Made by a program: the position numbers and the translations under genes. DNA of 64,000 nucleotides from contig JBAXKJ010000015.1 in NCBI GenBank assembly GCA_037137375.1, positions 65,896 through 129,895 on the forward strand, given 5' to 3'. The notes under the pieces were generated by a model. The model ran no database searches. It saw only the letters and a program-made list of their open reading frames with translations, and was not told the origin of the DNA. The stretch's first letter is position 1, and every line of letters begins with the position of its first letter. The stretch comes from CAINVV01 sp037137375 (lineage in GTDB: Bacteria; Bacteroidota; Bacteroidia; Bacteroidales; Prolixibacteraceae). Positions 1 to 9,021 of this stretch are shown here, in pieces.

Positions 1-3000
1 TCGCTACAGCCGCCGGAGGTACTCCAATTACAGGAGCTCCGACGCTGAATGCGGTTGGAACCATAACCTATTACGCGGAATCTTATATTGCCGCTTCAGG
101 TTGTGCCAGTCTCACCAGAACACCCGTCAAATTGACGATCAATCCGGCACCTGTTGCCCCAACAAGTAGTATAGGGAATATTACACAATGTGCGACATTA
201 CCTACTACACAGACACTTACAGCCTCGGCCACTCCGCCTTCAGGATCTACTTTGGCTTGGTACACAACCGCCACAGGGGGTACACCCGTTTCTCCGGCTA
301 CTTGGGATCAGGTAGGTGCTACATCCTATTATGCTGAATCAATCGATAATATCGGTTGCGTCAGTACAACGAGAACAAGGGTTATATTGACAATCAATAA
401 TACTCCGGATGCACCGGTTCCACTTACTCCTTCTGCGAACGATCCAACCTTTGGTGAAGTAATACAGTGTGAGCAGTCTCCGATACAGACCTTGACTGCC
501 ACAGCTGCGATTCCCGCTACCGCTCCTGTTGGCACCACTATCAGATGGTATACAACACCGACTGGCGGAACTGTTTTAGCTGCCAATGCTCAGATTCGCC
601 GAACTGTTGGTACATCTACTTACTATGCTGAATCCTACATCGCTGCTGGTACTTGTCCGAGTCTAACCCGTACCAAAGTGGTATTGACGATTAACCCGGC
701 TCCAGCTGCACCGACAAGTATTGGTAATCCGTTACCCCAATGCGCTGGTAGTAAACTAGATGCAGGAACCCAAATTAATACCCCTTCTGGTACAAGTATT
801 GTATGGTATAATTCTTTAACCTTAGGAGATATAGTGTATCAGCCGACACTGAGTGATGTGAATACAGTTACCTACTACGCAGAATCAACAAATATCTTGT
901 CAGGTTGCGTTAGTCTCCGAAGGACAGCAGTTACCCTATCAATCAAGGAATCCCCGGCGCCGCTTGATAGTCTTACGGATATAACAGAATGTGCTGCCAC
1001 TCCTCTACAGACACTAAACGTGCCAATAATAACTCCTACCGACGGATCACTTGTCAGGTGGTTCACTGTACGTCAAGGTGGAACTGCCGTTTTAAGACCG
1101 ACCTTGAGTTCTACAGTGAAGCCAATTACTTATTATGCTGAAGCATACAAAGGAACTTGTGTGTCTCCAAGGAGGCAAATAACATTGACAATTAACGCTT
1201 TACCTGTAGCTCCTATCAGTTTGGGTAATGTTACTGTCTGCTCGACAGATACGGTTCTGGACGCAAATAAGAGGATTGCTCTTACACCACTTACTCCCAA
1301 GGTTGGCGTGGAATGGTTCACACTTGCTAGTGGAGGAACAGCCGTCAGTCCAAGATGGAATACAGTTGGACCAATGACTTATTACGCGGAAGCGCTGGAT
1401 TCTGTTACGGGATGCAGAAGTGCACGACGTACTGCCGTTACACTTACTATCAATGCTGCTCCTTTACCACTTGACAAAATTCCGGAGATAAAGGATTGTG
1501 CTCAGTCACCTCTTCAGACCTTAAATGTACCAACGATCACTCCGAGCGATGGATCTCTTGTCAGATGGTTCTCTACAGCTACTGGCGGAGCAGCGATCGC
1601 ACGACCTACACTCAATGCTGTAAGATCTACGACTTTTTATGCGGAAGCATACAAGGGAACTTGTGTCTCACCTACCAGGTTGCCAGTTACGTTGACAATT
1701 AATCCTTCACCTGCAGTGCCTGTCAGCAGGGGTAACCTAACTGTCTGTTCGATAGATACTGTTCTGGATGCCAATACCCGAATTGTGACTCCGCTTGCGG
1801 CAAAGGTTGGACTGGAATGGTTCACCGCCGCAACAGGAGGAACAGCTGTCAGTCCGAGATGGAACACGGTGGGATCAATGACTTATTACGCGGAAGCATT
1901 AGACTCTATTGCAGGATGTAGAAGTACCAGACGTACTGCTGTTACCCTGACCATAAATGCTGCTCCTCTGCCGCTTGACAAAATTAAAGATGTAACAGAA
2001 TGTGCTACGTCGCCTCTCCAGACATTAAACGTACCAACGATTATTCCAGCAGATGGATCGCTCATCAGATGGTTCTCTGCACCTACCGGAGGAACTGCAA
2101 TCGCGAGACCGACCCTGAGCTCAACAGCTAAACCAGTTACTTATTATGCGGAAGCATACAAAGGATCCTGTGTCCTGGCAACGAGAATGCCTGTTACCCT
2201 GACGATTAATACTCCACCAGCGATTCCTCTCAGTTTAGGGAATCTAACTGTCTGCGCAACTGATACTACCCTGGATGCGAATAAAAGAATTGCAGCCCCG
2301 GTTCCAGCTACACCTAATGTTGGTCTTGAATGGTTTACCACCGCAACTGGAGGAACTCCTGTCAGTCCTACCTGGAATACCTACGGATCAATGACTTTTT
2401 ATGCCGAAGCCAAGGATCTTACGACGGAGTGCCGAAGCACCAGACGTACTCCCGTTACCCTGACAATTAACGAAACTCCTGCACCACCCGTCGGGAAAGA
2501 TATTATAGAATGTGTTGGAAAGACGATCCAAACGCTTACTGCAAAAGTGACAGTGCCTACCGGCGTAACTGTTACGTGGTGGAGTGCCGCGACTGGTGGT
2601 ACAATCGTAACAAATCCTGTTTGGAATACTGTCGGTACTGCGAAGTCCTATTATGCGGAAGCCAGGTTAGGGAATTGCGTTAGCACTTCACGTACAAAAG
2701 TGACGTTGATGATTAATCCGTCTCCTGCTAATCCCACCTACATAAATACCACTACGGGAATAATAGCCCCGGTTTGTGAGCCTGACTCTGTCGATGCATC
2801 CAAGTGGGTAAAACCAGGTACAGTAACATCTAAACTTTCCTGGTATGATGCCTTAACTTTAGGAAATGCAGTCTCAGCGATACAGAAAGCGCCGGCAACC
2901 CGCATAGTTTATGCGGAATCTGTTGATTCCATTTCAGGTTGTCCTGCAACCAAGCGGATTCCTGTCACCATGACCGTCAATACTCAAGCGCCTCCAACTC

Positions 3001-5960
3001 TGGCAGCAAAATATGCGAATGGGGTGATTAAAGAATGCGCCCTGCCGAAGGTTCAAACACTCAATGCACGGAATGCGCTTAACATTACGGCCGGATTGAC
3101 CTTAATATGGTACGACAAACCAATTGGAGGTGTCAAAGTTGCAAATCCTACCTGGAGTACCGTGAACGATTCCATTACCTATTATGCGGCTTACCAGAAA
3201 CCCGGAGGATGTGAAAGTGCCTTACGAACGCCGGTTAAACTCATGATTACCTCTCCGCTTGTGAGTACCTCTTCCAATAGCCCGCTTGCCATTGGTCAGG
3301 ACTTAAAGCTGTTCGGTGGTGCGGAGGTGTTCGGTTATACTTACGTATGGACAGATCCACGGAAGTTTACTTATACAGGCATGGATCAGCTGATTCCCAA
3401 CGTTACTTCGGCAATGGGGGGTATGTATAAACTGACAGTGACAGATCCATCCGGATGTTCAGCTTCCGACTCGACAAGAGTCACCATTACTTCAGCCAAA
3501 GCCAGTTACCAGCAAACATGTCTTGGAGGCACGCTATACTTATCAGGATTGCCCGATAATATGGTATATTCATGGAAAGGTCCAAATAATTTTAGCTCCA
3601 CAGAACAGAGTCCGGCTATCAATAACGTAACCGCTGCCATGGCCGGTAAATATAAATTGCAAGTCATTGATCCTTCGGGGACTACTTCAGCCGATAGTAT
3701 TACAGTGGCGTTTAAAGCCTTACCGATACCGCTGATTTCTGTTGCGACCATTTGCCCTGCAGGTACCCTGCAATTAAGTGGTAATCCGAGCGGAATGGTT
3801 AGCTATACCTGGACAGGTCCGGGGGGGGCAACAATTCCCAGTGATCCTAAAAATCCTAGAAATCTTCTGCCTCTGGCTTATCCCCTTCCTACTGATAGTA
3901 CCAGGTATACCCTGACTGTTAGGGATCAGAATGGTTGCGAGGCTACTACTTCAGTAATTCCAACCGTCTTCAGTCCAAAAGCAACTTACAATGCACCTTT
4001 GTGTAGTGGTGATACGCTGAAACTTAGGGGAGAACCAAGTAATATGGCAAGTTACAGCTGGAGGGATCCTTTAGGCGCTCTGATTTCTACTCTACAGAGT
4101 CCGATTATCAAAAATGTCACGCTTGCTGGAACATATACCCTGACGGTCCGTGATAAAGCTGGATGTAACTTCCCACCCACCCCCTTGGATGTCCAATTCA
4201 GCACGCCTGTGGTGAAACCAATTATCACGATTACTCCCAATCCTGCCTGTGAGGGGATGGATATTACCTTGCGTGCTTCCCCATCAGGTATGAATACCTA
4301 TGAGTGGGCCGGTCCGAATGGATTTACCTCCACAGATCAGAACCCGGTTTTAACTTACCTTAAACCGGTCAACGCAGGTACTTATTCACTTAAGGTTACC
4401 AACGGATGTGCCAGTTACGCCAACCCGGTGACATTAAGTGTAAATTCGGTGAACTTTGTTGGAACTTACGGACCCTATTGTATTTCTGATTCGAAAGTAA
4501 CCTTAATAACTACTCCTGCCGGAGTCATCTTTACTGGTCCTGGCATCACAGGGAATGTCTTTGATCCTGCATCAGCCGGCGTCGGCGTTCACAATATCCA
4601 ATACACACTCAATACTGCTCAGTGTACAGTTAGCTCATTCATGTATCCACAGATTGAAGTATATGTTAAACCTACCCTAGTAGTGAATCCGGCAGCTTTG
4701 GTCTTGAAGACTTGTACAGGGACGACCGCAGATTTGACCTTGCCTGCTGTTACTGCCGGTTCTTCAACAGGATTGACACTCAGCTACTGGAAAGATTCAA
4801 AAGCAAGTATCACCTTGACTACGCCGAAGGCCGTCACAGCTGGAACATATTATATAAAGGGTCTTTCGAAATCAGGAAAATGTTTCGACATTCAGGCTGC
4901 TTTCGTTAGTCAGCCTGACTCCTTGCGTGCGACCATGACACCGCTTGCTGAGCTTAGCTGTGCCGGAGATACTACCGGATCCATGACGGTTAATGTGACC
5001 TATGGTTCTGCTCCGTACAATTACCTGTGGAGCACCAAACCTGTCCAGAGTACACAGACAGCAAAGAACCTGAAAGCTGGGATCTATACTGTCGTGGTAA
5101 CCGACGCCAAGAAATGTATCGCTTCATTTACCGGTGAAATCAAGGAACCGGCACCGATCAGGTTAGGTTTTAGGACCAAAGCTGTTCAATGTATGAGTGA
5201 CGCCAACGGAAGTGCCAGTGTAGATACAATTAACGGTAGTACAGACCTTGCAGTACTCAACAGTTACAAATATAAATGGTTGACCAACCCGGTGCAAACA
5301 ACCCGCGAAGCTTTGCGACTTACACCATTGTGGCATCGAATCACGGTTACTGATCCAAATAGTTGTGTCAAAAAGGACAGTGTTTTCATCAGCGTGACAG
5401 ATACCATGAGGCCTTTGATTACCTGCCCGAGACCTATCAATCTGACGGTCGAATACTTGAAAACAGGGGACCTGAATCCGAACAAGTACATCGTCGATCT
5501 GGGGAAACCACTTGTTTGGGATAACTGTTCTGTCATTGATACGATGGTGCTTAATGATGCACCAATAAAATTCAGAACCGGAGAGACCCTGGTAAAATGG
5601 ACGGTTACAGACCAGGTGGGATTAATCAATGCATGCATACAAAAAGTGTACATCAAAGAGATACCTCTTATCCCGCAGATGATCTCGCCGAATGGCGACA
5701 GACTTAATGATAAATTTGTCATCGATGGTCTGACGCAAAAGGAATACCGGGATAGTCAGTTGCTAATCTTCACCAGATCCGGACAACTGGTTTTCCAAAG
5801 CAATAATTATGAGGATCCTGCAAATGCATGGGATGGCAAGTACACTGAATCAACATTCTCGAAGAACCAGCTCGTCGCGCCAGGAGTCTATTATTATATC
5901 CTTAAACTGGGCGGAACAAGCAGCCAGACACTGAGAGGTTACGTTTATGTCTATTATTAA
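1..5960 (+). CDS. Giant Ig-like-repeat surface protein with T9SS type B (CHU_C) C-terminal domain, 5' partial
   Basis: The frame is open from base 3, so the gene begins to the left of the window; about 1985 residues are visible. The first half is tandem Ig-like units of roughly 85 residues, each with an early Cys, a W-Y/F core, a GGT turn, a YYAE motif, GCxS and a closing LTIN strand. PKD-like repeats follow, then a SprB-type repeat (nt about 4940-5150), a HYR-like domain (about 5400-5670) and a C-terminal domain beginning ISPNGDRLND and ending in YVYVYY. That end matches the gliding-motility-associated/CHU_C sorting domain, which sends proteins through T9SS without Por-type processing. The product is inferred to be a cell-surface adhesin or gliding-type filament protein. 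The PorP/SprF gene 11 bases downstream is the usual partner of such cargo. Ligand unknown. Confidence 0.9.
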   Translation, partial: ATAAGGTPITGAPTLNAVGTITYYAESYIAASGCASLTRTPVKLTINPAPVAPTSSIGNITQCATLPTTQTLTASATPPSGSTLAWYTTATGGTPVSPATWDQVGATSYYAESIDNIGCVSTTRTRVILTINNTPDAPVPLTPSANDPTFGEVIQCEQSPIQTLTATAAIPATAPVGTTIRWYTTPTGGTVLAANAQIRRTVGTSTYYAESYIAAGTCPSLTRTKVVLTINPAPAAPTSIGNPLPQCAGSKLDAGTQINTPSGTSIVWYNSLTLGDIVYQPTLSDVNTVTYYAESTNILSGCVSLRRTAVTLSIKESPAPLDSLTDITECAATPLQTLNVPIITPTDGSLVRWFTVRQGGTAVLRPTLSSTVKPITYYAEAYKGTCVSPRRQITLTINALPVAPISLGNVTVCSTDTVLDANKRIALTPLTPKVGVEWFTLASGGTAVSPRWNTVGPMTYYAEALDSVTGCRSARRTAVTLTINAAPLPLDKIPEIKDCAQSPLQTLNVPTITPSDGSLVRWFSTATGGAAIARPTLNAVRSTTFYAEAYKGTCVSPTRLPVTLTINPSPAVPVSRGNLTVCSIDTVLDANTRIVTPLAAKVGLEWFTAATGGTAVSPRWNTVGSMTYYAEALDSIAGCRSTRRTAVTLTINAAPLPLDKIKDVTECATSPLQTLNVPTIIPADGSLIRWFSAPTGGTAIARPTLSSTAKPVTYYAEAYKGSCVLATRMPVTLTINTPPAIPLSLGNLTVCATDTTLDANKRIAAPVPATPNVGLEWFTTATGGTPVSPTWNTYGSMTFYAEAKDLTTECRSTRRTPVTLTINETPAPPVGKDIIECVGKTIQTLTAKVTVPTGVTVTWWSAATGGTIVTNPVWNTVGTAKSYYAEARLGNCVSTSRTKVTLMINPSPANPTYINTTTGIIAPVCEPDSVDASKWVKPGTVTSKLSWYDALTLGNAVSAIQKAPATRIVYAESVDSISGCPATKRIPVTMTVNTQAPPTLAAKYANGVIKECALPKVQTLNARNALNITAGLTLIWYDKPIGGVKVANPTWSTVNDSITYYAAYQKPGGCESALRTPVKLMITSPLVSTSSNSPLAIGQDLKLFGGAEVFGYTYVWTDPRKFTYTGMDQLIPNVTSAMGGMYKLTVTDPSGCSASDSTRVTITSAKASYQQTCLGGTLYLSGLPDNMVYSWKGPNNFSSTEQSPAINNVTAAMAGKYKLQVIDPSGTTSADSITVAFKALPIPLISVATICPAGTLQLSGNPSGMVSYTWTGPGGATIPSDPKNPRNLLPLAYPLPTDSTRYTLTVRDQNGCEATTSVIPTVFSPKATYNAPLCSGDTLKLRGEPSNMASYSWRDPLGALISTLQSPIIKNVTLAGTYTLTVRDKAGCNFPPTPLDVQFSTPVVKPIITITPNPACEGMDITLRASPSGMNTYEWAGPNGFTSTDQNPVLTYLKPVNAGTYSLKVTNGCASYANPVTLSVNSVNFVGTYGPYCISDSKVTLITTPAGVIFTGPGITGNVFDPASAGVGVHNIQYTLNTAQCTVSSFMYPQIEVYVKPTLVVNPAALVLKTCTGTTADLTLPAVTAGSSTGLTLSYWKDSKASITLTTPKAVTAGTYYIKGLSKSGKCFDIQAAFVSQPDSLRATMTPLAELSCAGDTTGSMTVNVTYGSAPYNYLWSTKPVQSTQTAKNLKAGIYTVVVTDAKKCIASFTGEIKEPAPIRLGFRTKAVQCMSDANGSASVDTINGSTDLAVLNSYKYKWLTNPVQTTREALRLTPLWHRITVTDPNSCVKKDSVFISVTDTMRPLITCPRPINLTVEYLKTGDLNPNKYIVDLGKPLVWDNCSVIDTMVLNDAPIKFRTGETLVKWTVTDQVGLINACIQKVYIKEIPLIPQMISPNGDRLNDKFVIDGLTQKEYRDSQLLIFTRSGQLVFQSNNYEDPANAWDGKYTESTFSKNQLVAPGVYYYILKLGGTSSQTLRGYVYVYY
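958..2482 (+). repeat. Three-copy ~507-bp super-repeat inside the giant surface protein
   Basis: Units begin near 960, 1467 and 1971 and end near 2483, giving periods of about 507, 504 and 513 bp. Each encodes two different Ig-like domains in the order A-B: A contains QTLNVP and AYKGTCV or AYKGSCV, B contains TVLDAN or TTLDAN and EWFT. The alternation shows that the duplicated unit was a domain pair rather than a single domain. Copies are similar but clearly diverged. Confidence 0.8.
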
Positions 5961-5971
5961 TATTATCATCA

Positions 5972-6922
5972 TTGAAGCCAATTAATAAAATATTTAAAAG
6001 TGTCTGTAAGGTATTCATTGGAATCTTTTTACTTGGATTTCAACTCAATGCCTATTCGCAACAGGATCCAATCTTTAATCAGTACATGAACAACTTGCTC
6101 ACGATACAACCTGCCTACGCTGGAATGTCGGGGTATGTTAACGTGACTGCCATGTCCAGGATACAATGGGTCGGATTCGACGGTGCCCCCATTACAAATA
6201 CACTTACTATTCAGGGACCATTCAGGAAATACAATGTTGGTCTGGGATTTTCAATCATTAACGACAGGTTCGGACCGGTAAGACAGAATGGATTCTATGC
6301 AGACTATTCATTCCGTATTCTGCTCACAAGTGACCAATACATTTCATTTGGATTAAAAGGAGGTTTCAACAGATACCAGGCCATGATGACAGACCTGGGT
6401 GTGCGCGATCCAAACGATCCGGTTACGGCCTTTGATATCAACAAGAAATATCTTCCCAATTTTGGCTTGGGGGTCATGTGGCATGCAGACAATTTCTTCC
6501 TTGGCGCTTCTGTCCCAAAAATCTTCCAGAACAAGATCAACTCTGAGAGTGGTGAGATTGTCTATAAAGAAGAGGTAAATATGTATGCGATGGCTGGCTA
6601 TGTGATTGATGTAGCTGAAAATGTAAAATTTAAGCCAACCATGCTAGTACGGAGCAGTAAAAGCACGCCCGTTATCGCAGATTTCTCTGCTAATGGACTG
6701 TTTTTTGACCGGGTATGGGTGGGAGCCACCTATCGGCTGAAAAATTCTTATGGTCTGATCTTACAGGTTTTCGTCAATGGAGAGTTGAAAATAGGTTATT
6801 CCTACGACCTCACTACTTTTGCCCCATCTCAATACAACGCAGGGACACATGAATTTATGCTGAGCTACGATTTCCCATACAAAAAGAGAAGATATTGCCG
6901 TTTCACACCCAGATACTTTTAA
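5972..6922 (+). CDS. PorP/SprF family type IX secretion system membrane protein
   Basis: The 316-residue product has an N-terminal signal sequence ending near AYSQQDP, followed by FNQYMNNLLTIQPAYAG, the hallmark opening of PorP/SprF proteins. The rest alternates short hydrophobic and aromatic strands as expected for an outer-membrane beta-barrel. In this family, members encoded next to a giant type B cargo protein are needed for that cargo to reach or stay on the surface (SprF for SprB). The start is TTG at 5972; no in-frame ATG lies between the upstream stop and the signal peptide. It lies 11 bases after the giant protein and is presumably co-transcribed. The family is certain; specificity for the upstream cargo is inferred from position. 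Confidence 0.92.
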   Translation: MKPINKIFKSVCKVFIGIFLLGFQLNAYSQQDPIFNQYMNNLLTIQPAYAGMSGYVNVTAMSRIQWVGFDGAPITNTLTIQGPFRKYNVGLGFSIINDRFGPVRQNGFYADYSFRILLTSDQYISFGLKGGFNRYQAMMTDLGVRDPNDPVTAFDINKKYLPNFGLGVMWHADNFFLGASVPKIFQNKINSESGEIVYKEEVNMYAMAGYVIDVAENVKFKPTMLVRSSKSTPVIADFSANGLFFDRVWVGATYRLKNSYGLILQVFVNGELKIGYSYDLTTFAPSQYNAGTHEFMLSYDFPYKKRRYCRFTPRYF

Positions 6923-6937
6923 TCGGAAGCTTCAGAT

Positions 6938-8248
6938 ATGTACCATCAGTTAGCAGGTAAAACGGGATTTAAGGCAATCTTCCATACAGCAATATTTTTA
7001 TTGTTGATTTTTACATGGAACTGCAAGCAGAATAGCCTCAAGGAGGTTCCGTTGCTGAAGACTCTTCCAATTACCGGTTTAACAATTTCTTCTGTCAAGA
7101 CTGGTGGTGAGATATCATCCGAAGGCAGCGGTTCTGTGGTTGCAAGAGGCGTTTGTTGGAGTAGGATTCAGAATCCAACTGCCTTGAACAGCGATAGCAC
7201 CACCTCTGATGGTCAGGGAATTGGCACATTTTCCAGCACTATTACCGGGCTAAAACCGGGTATAACTTATTATATTAAAGCCTACGCGACAAACAATGCA
7301 GGTATTGGATATGGCGCTCAGGTTACAGCCCTCATTGCCCCTGTCGTACCTACTATTACTACCGCGGATATTACCGTTGTTTCAGATACCATTGCTTTTG
7401 GAGGTGGAGAAATTACAAACGATGGTGGTTCACCCATTCTTGGTCGTGGTATTTGTTGGAATTTTCTTAAAAATCCTACCTGGAGTGCTATCCCTGGCGA
7501 TCCAAATACCTCAGATGGCAGCGGCACCGGGAGTTTCCTTAGTACGTTGAAATTGTCTAAAAAGGATTATAACAAGACCTATTATGTGAGGGCTTATGCC
7601 AGAAATAGTATCGGGATAGCCTATGGAAGTGAATTGTCCTTTTCACCAGCTAAACTCCTGGTAATGGATCGGGACAGTAATTTTTACAATATCGTCAAGC
7701 TTGGTACCCAGGTTTGGATGGTAGGAAATTTGAAAACGACCAAATTTAATGACGGCTCCCTCCTTCCTTATGTAGAGGATGCCAGTGCCTGGAGTAGCAG
7801 GATCAATTCCGGATATTGCTGGTATGAGGGCGATGAATCTTCCTCCAAAAACACCTATGGAGCGCTATACAACTGGTATGCAGTTAATAGCGGCAATTTG
7901 TGCCCAACTGGCTGGCATGTTCCTTCAGACGATGAATGGAATATTCTTTCAAGTTATTTGGGAGGAACCACGTTGGCGGGGGGTAAACTTAAAGAAACAG
8001 GAACCCTTCACTGGACGACACCAAACGGTGGAGCAACAAATGAAACCTTATATACCGCTTTACCTGGCGGGTGCAGGACCAATACCGGTTTGTACGAAAA
8101 TCTGGGAAGTTATGGTCAATGGTGGAGTTCAACTCCTGGTACTGCGAATGTTTCCTATTATCGCTACCTTTATTTCGGCAATGGCTCCATAACCAGAAGC
8201 TTTGTCAACCAGAAATATGGTCTGTCCGTTAGATGCCTCAAGAATTAG
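6938..8248 (+). CDS. FISUMP-domain secreted or lipoprotein-like protein
   Basis: The 436-residue protein has an N-terminal hydrophobic segment (about residues 14-28) ending in a Cys (TWNC), an imperfect lipobox. Two similar modules of about 90 residues follow (RGVCWS and RGICWN, then YYIKAYATN and YYVRAYARN), a fibronectin-like repeat common in Bacteroidota lipoproteins. The C-terminal 190 residues carry the Fibrobacter succinogenes major paralogous (FISUMP) domain: QVWMVGNLKT, GALYNWYAV, CPTGWHVPSDDEW, GGCR and the terminal GLSVRCLKN. FISUMP domains are C-type-lectin-like folds on exported proteins; no specific substrate is known. It starts 16 bases after the PorP/SprF gene and may belong to the same transcript. 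Confidence 0.85.
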   Translation: MYHQLAGKTGFKAIFHTAIFLLLIFTWNCKQNSLKEVPLLKTLPITGLTISSVKTGGEISSEGSGSVVARGVCWSRIQNPTALNSDSTTSDGQGIGTFSSTITGLKPGITYYIKAYATNNAGIGYGAQVTALIAPVVPTITTADITVVSDTIAFGGGEITNDGGSPILGRGICWNFLKNPTWSAIPGDPNTSDGSGTGSFLSTLKLSKKDYNKTYYVRAYARNSIGIAYGSELSFSPAKLLVMDRDSNFYNIVKLGTQVWMVGNLKTTKFNDGSLLPYVEDASAWSSRINSGYCWYEGDESSSKNTYGALYNWYAVNSGNLCPTGWHVPSDDEWNILSSYLGGTTLAGGKLKETGTLHWTTPNGGATNETLYTALPGGCRTNTGLYENLGSYGQWWSSTPGTANVSYYRYLYFGNGSITRSFVNQKYGLSVRCLKN

Positions 8249-8322
8249 CCTAGATTTTGTTCTCATAGAGGAACTTTTTTCGTATTAAAGTTTGATTACT
8301 TAATAATTCTAAATTTAACACT

Positions 8323-8946
8323 ATGAAACGACTCCGTGATTTTTGTTTAGTAATGCTGATCGCCTTCCTGCTTTTCCCTGCAAACCTTTTCGCACAGGAT
8401 CAGGGCACACAGCCTGAAGCAACAAAGAAAAAACCAAGTTTTTGGTTTGGGCCCAAAATTGGATTGGATCTGGCTACAGCAACACTGGATCAAAGTAAGA
8501 TTTCATCCCAATTTAAATCTAATGCACAATTGGGTGTTTTCTTCCAGTTTGGGCGAATACTCTACCTTCAACCCGAGTTCTATTATGCCATGCACAAGGA
8601 AACAAATACAACTCTATCACTTGGAAGTCAGTCAACTACTAAGGTCAATACCTTGAAGGTCCCGGTCCTGATTGGTTTGCGACTGATCAATCTGGGGATA
8701 GTTAGTGCACATGTGATGGCTGGGCCACAGGGAACTTTTTTCCTGTCTGAATCTAATCCTCTATCAACCTTTAAGCGTCAAAGCAAAGCCTATAATTTCC
8801 AACTCGGCGCCGGTGCAGATATCCTTGGTTTTATTACCGTTGATGTTCGCTATTCTTTAGGATTGGATAATACACTTGGAACACAGATTCAAGGCCTGGA
8901 TTTGAAATCAGGTGTCAACGCGACTGTTGGTCTGAAATTCAGATAA
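8323..8946 (+). CDS. Small outer-membrane beta-barrel protein (PorT/OMP_b-brl-like)
   Basis: The 207-residue protein has a signal peptide cleaved near LFAQDQ, then a short charged linker (EATKKKPSFWFGPKIG) and a run of amphipathic strands ending in VGLKFR, an aromatic-flanked C-terminal strand. Length, GPKIGLD opening and strand pattern match the PorT-type outer membrane beta-barrel family of Bacteroidota. The specific role is unknown; the T9SS context makes an envelope role plausible but no T9SS function is shown. The start is ATG 8323, 74 bases after the FISUMP gene, so it could have its own promoter. It is followed by a strong hairpin shared with the convergent gene. Confidence 0.8.
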   Translation: MKRLRDFCLVMLIAFLLFPANLFAQDQGTQPEATKKKPSFWFGPKIGLDLATATLDQSKISSQFKSNAQLGVFFQFGRILYLQPEFYYAMHKETNTTLSLGSQSTTKVNTLKVPVLIGLRLINLGIVSAHVMAGPQGTFFLSESNPLSTFKRQSKAYNFQLGAGADILGFITVDVRYSLGLDNTLGTQIQGLDLKSGVNATVGLKFR

Positions 8947-8954
8947 ATTATTTT

Positions 8955-9014
8955 GCCCTTAAACAAGAGACAGCCTGTTGAACGTGAGTTCAGCAGGCTG
9001 TCTTGTTTAAGGGC
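8955..9014. terminator. Long bidirectional hairpin between convergent T9SS-related genes
   Basis: Arms of about 26 nt (8955-8983 and 8988-9014) are complementary except for a two-base bulge and a G-U pair, around a loop of about four bases. The hairpin fills the gap between the stop of the beta-barrel gene and the stop of the large minus-strand gene, so it can end transcription from both sides. T-runs are short (TTTT at 8951-8954 serves minus-strand transcripts). Confidence 0.8.
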
Positions 9015-9021
9015 TATTGGA

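Noticed and set aside
5264..5722. 152-codon minus-strand frame opposite the T9SS type B domain
   Set aside because: It lies fully inside the conserved C-terminal coding region of the giant protein and has no family features.
7779..8192. 137-codon plus-strand frame inside the FISUMP gene
   Set aside because: It is an out-of-frame shadow of the FISUMP domain, whose motifs are clear in the main frame.
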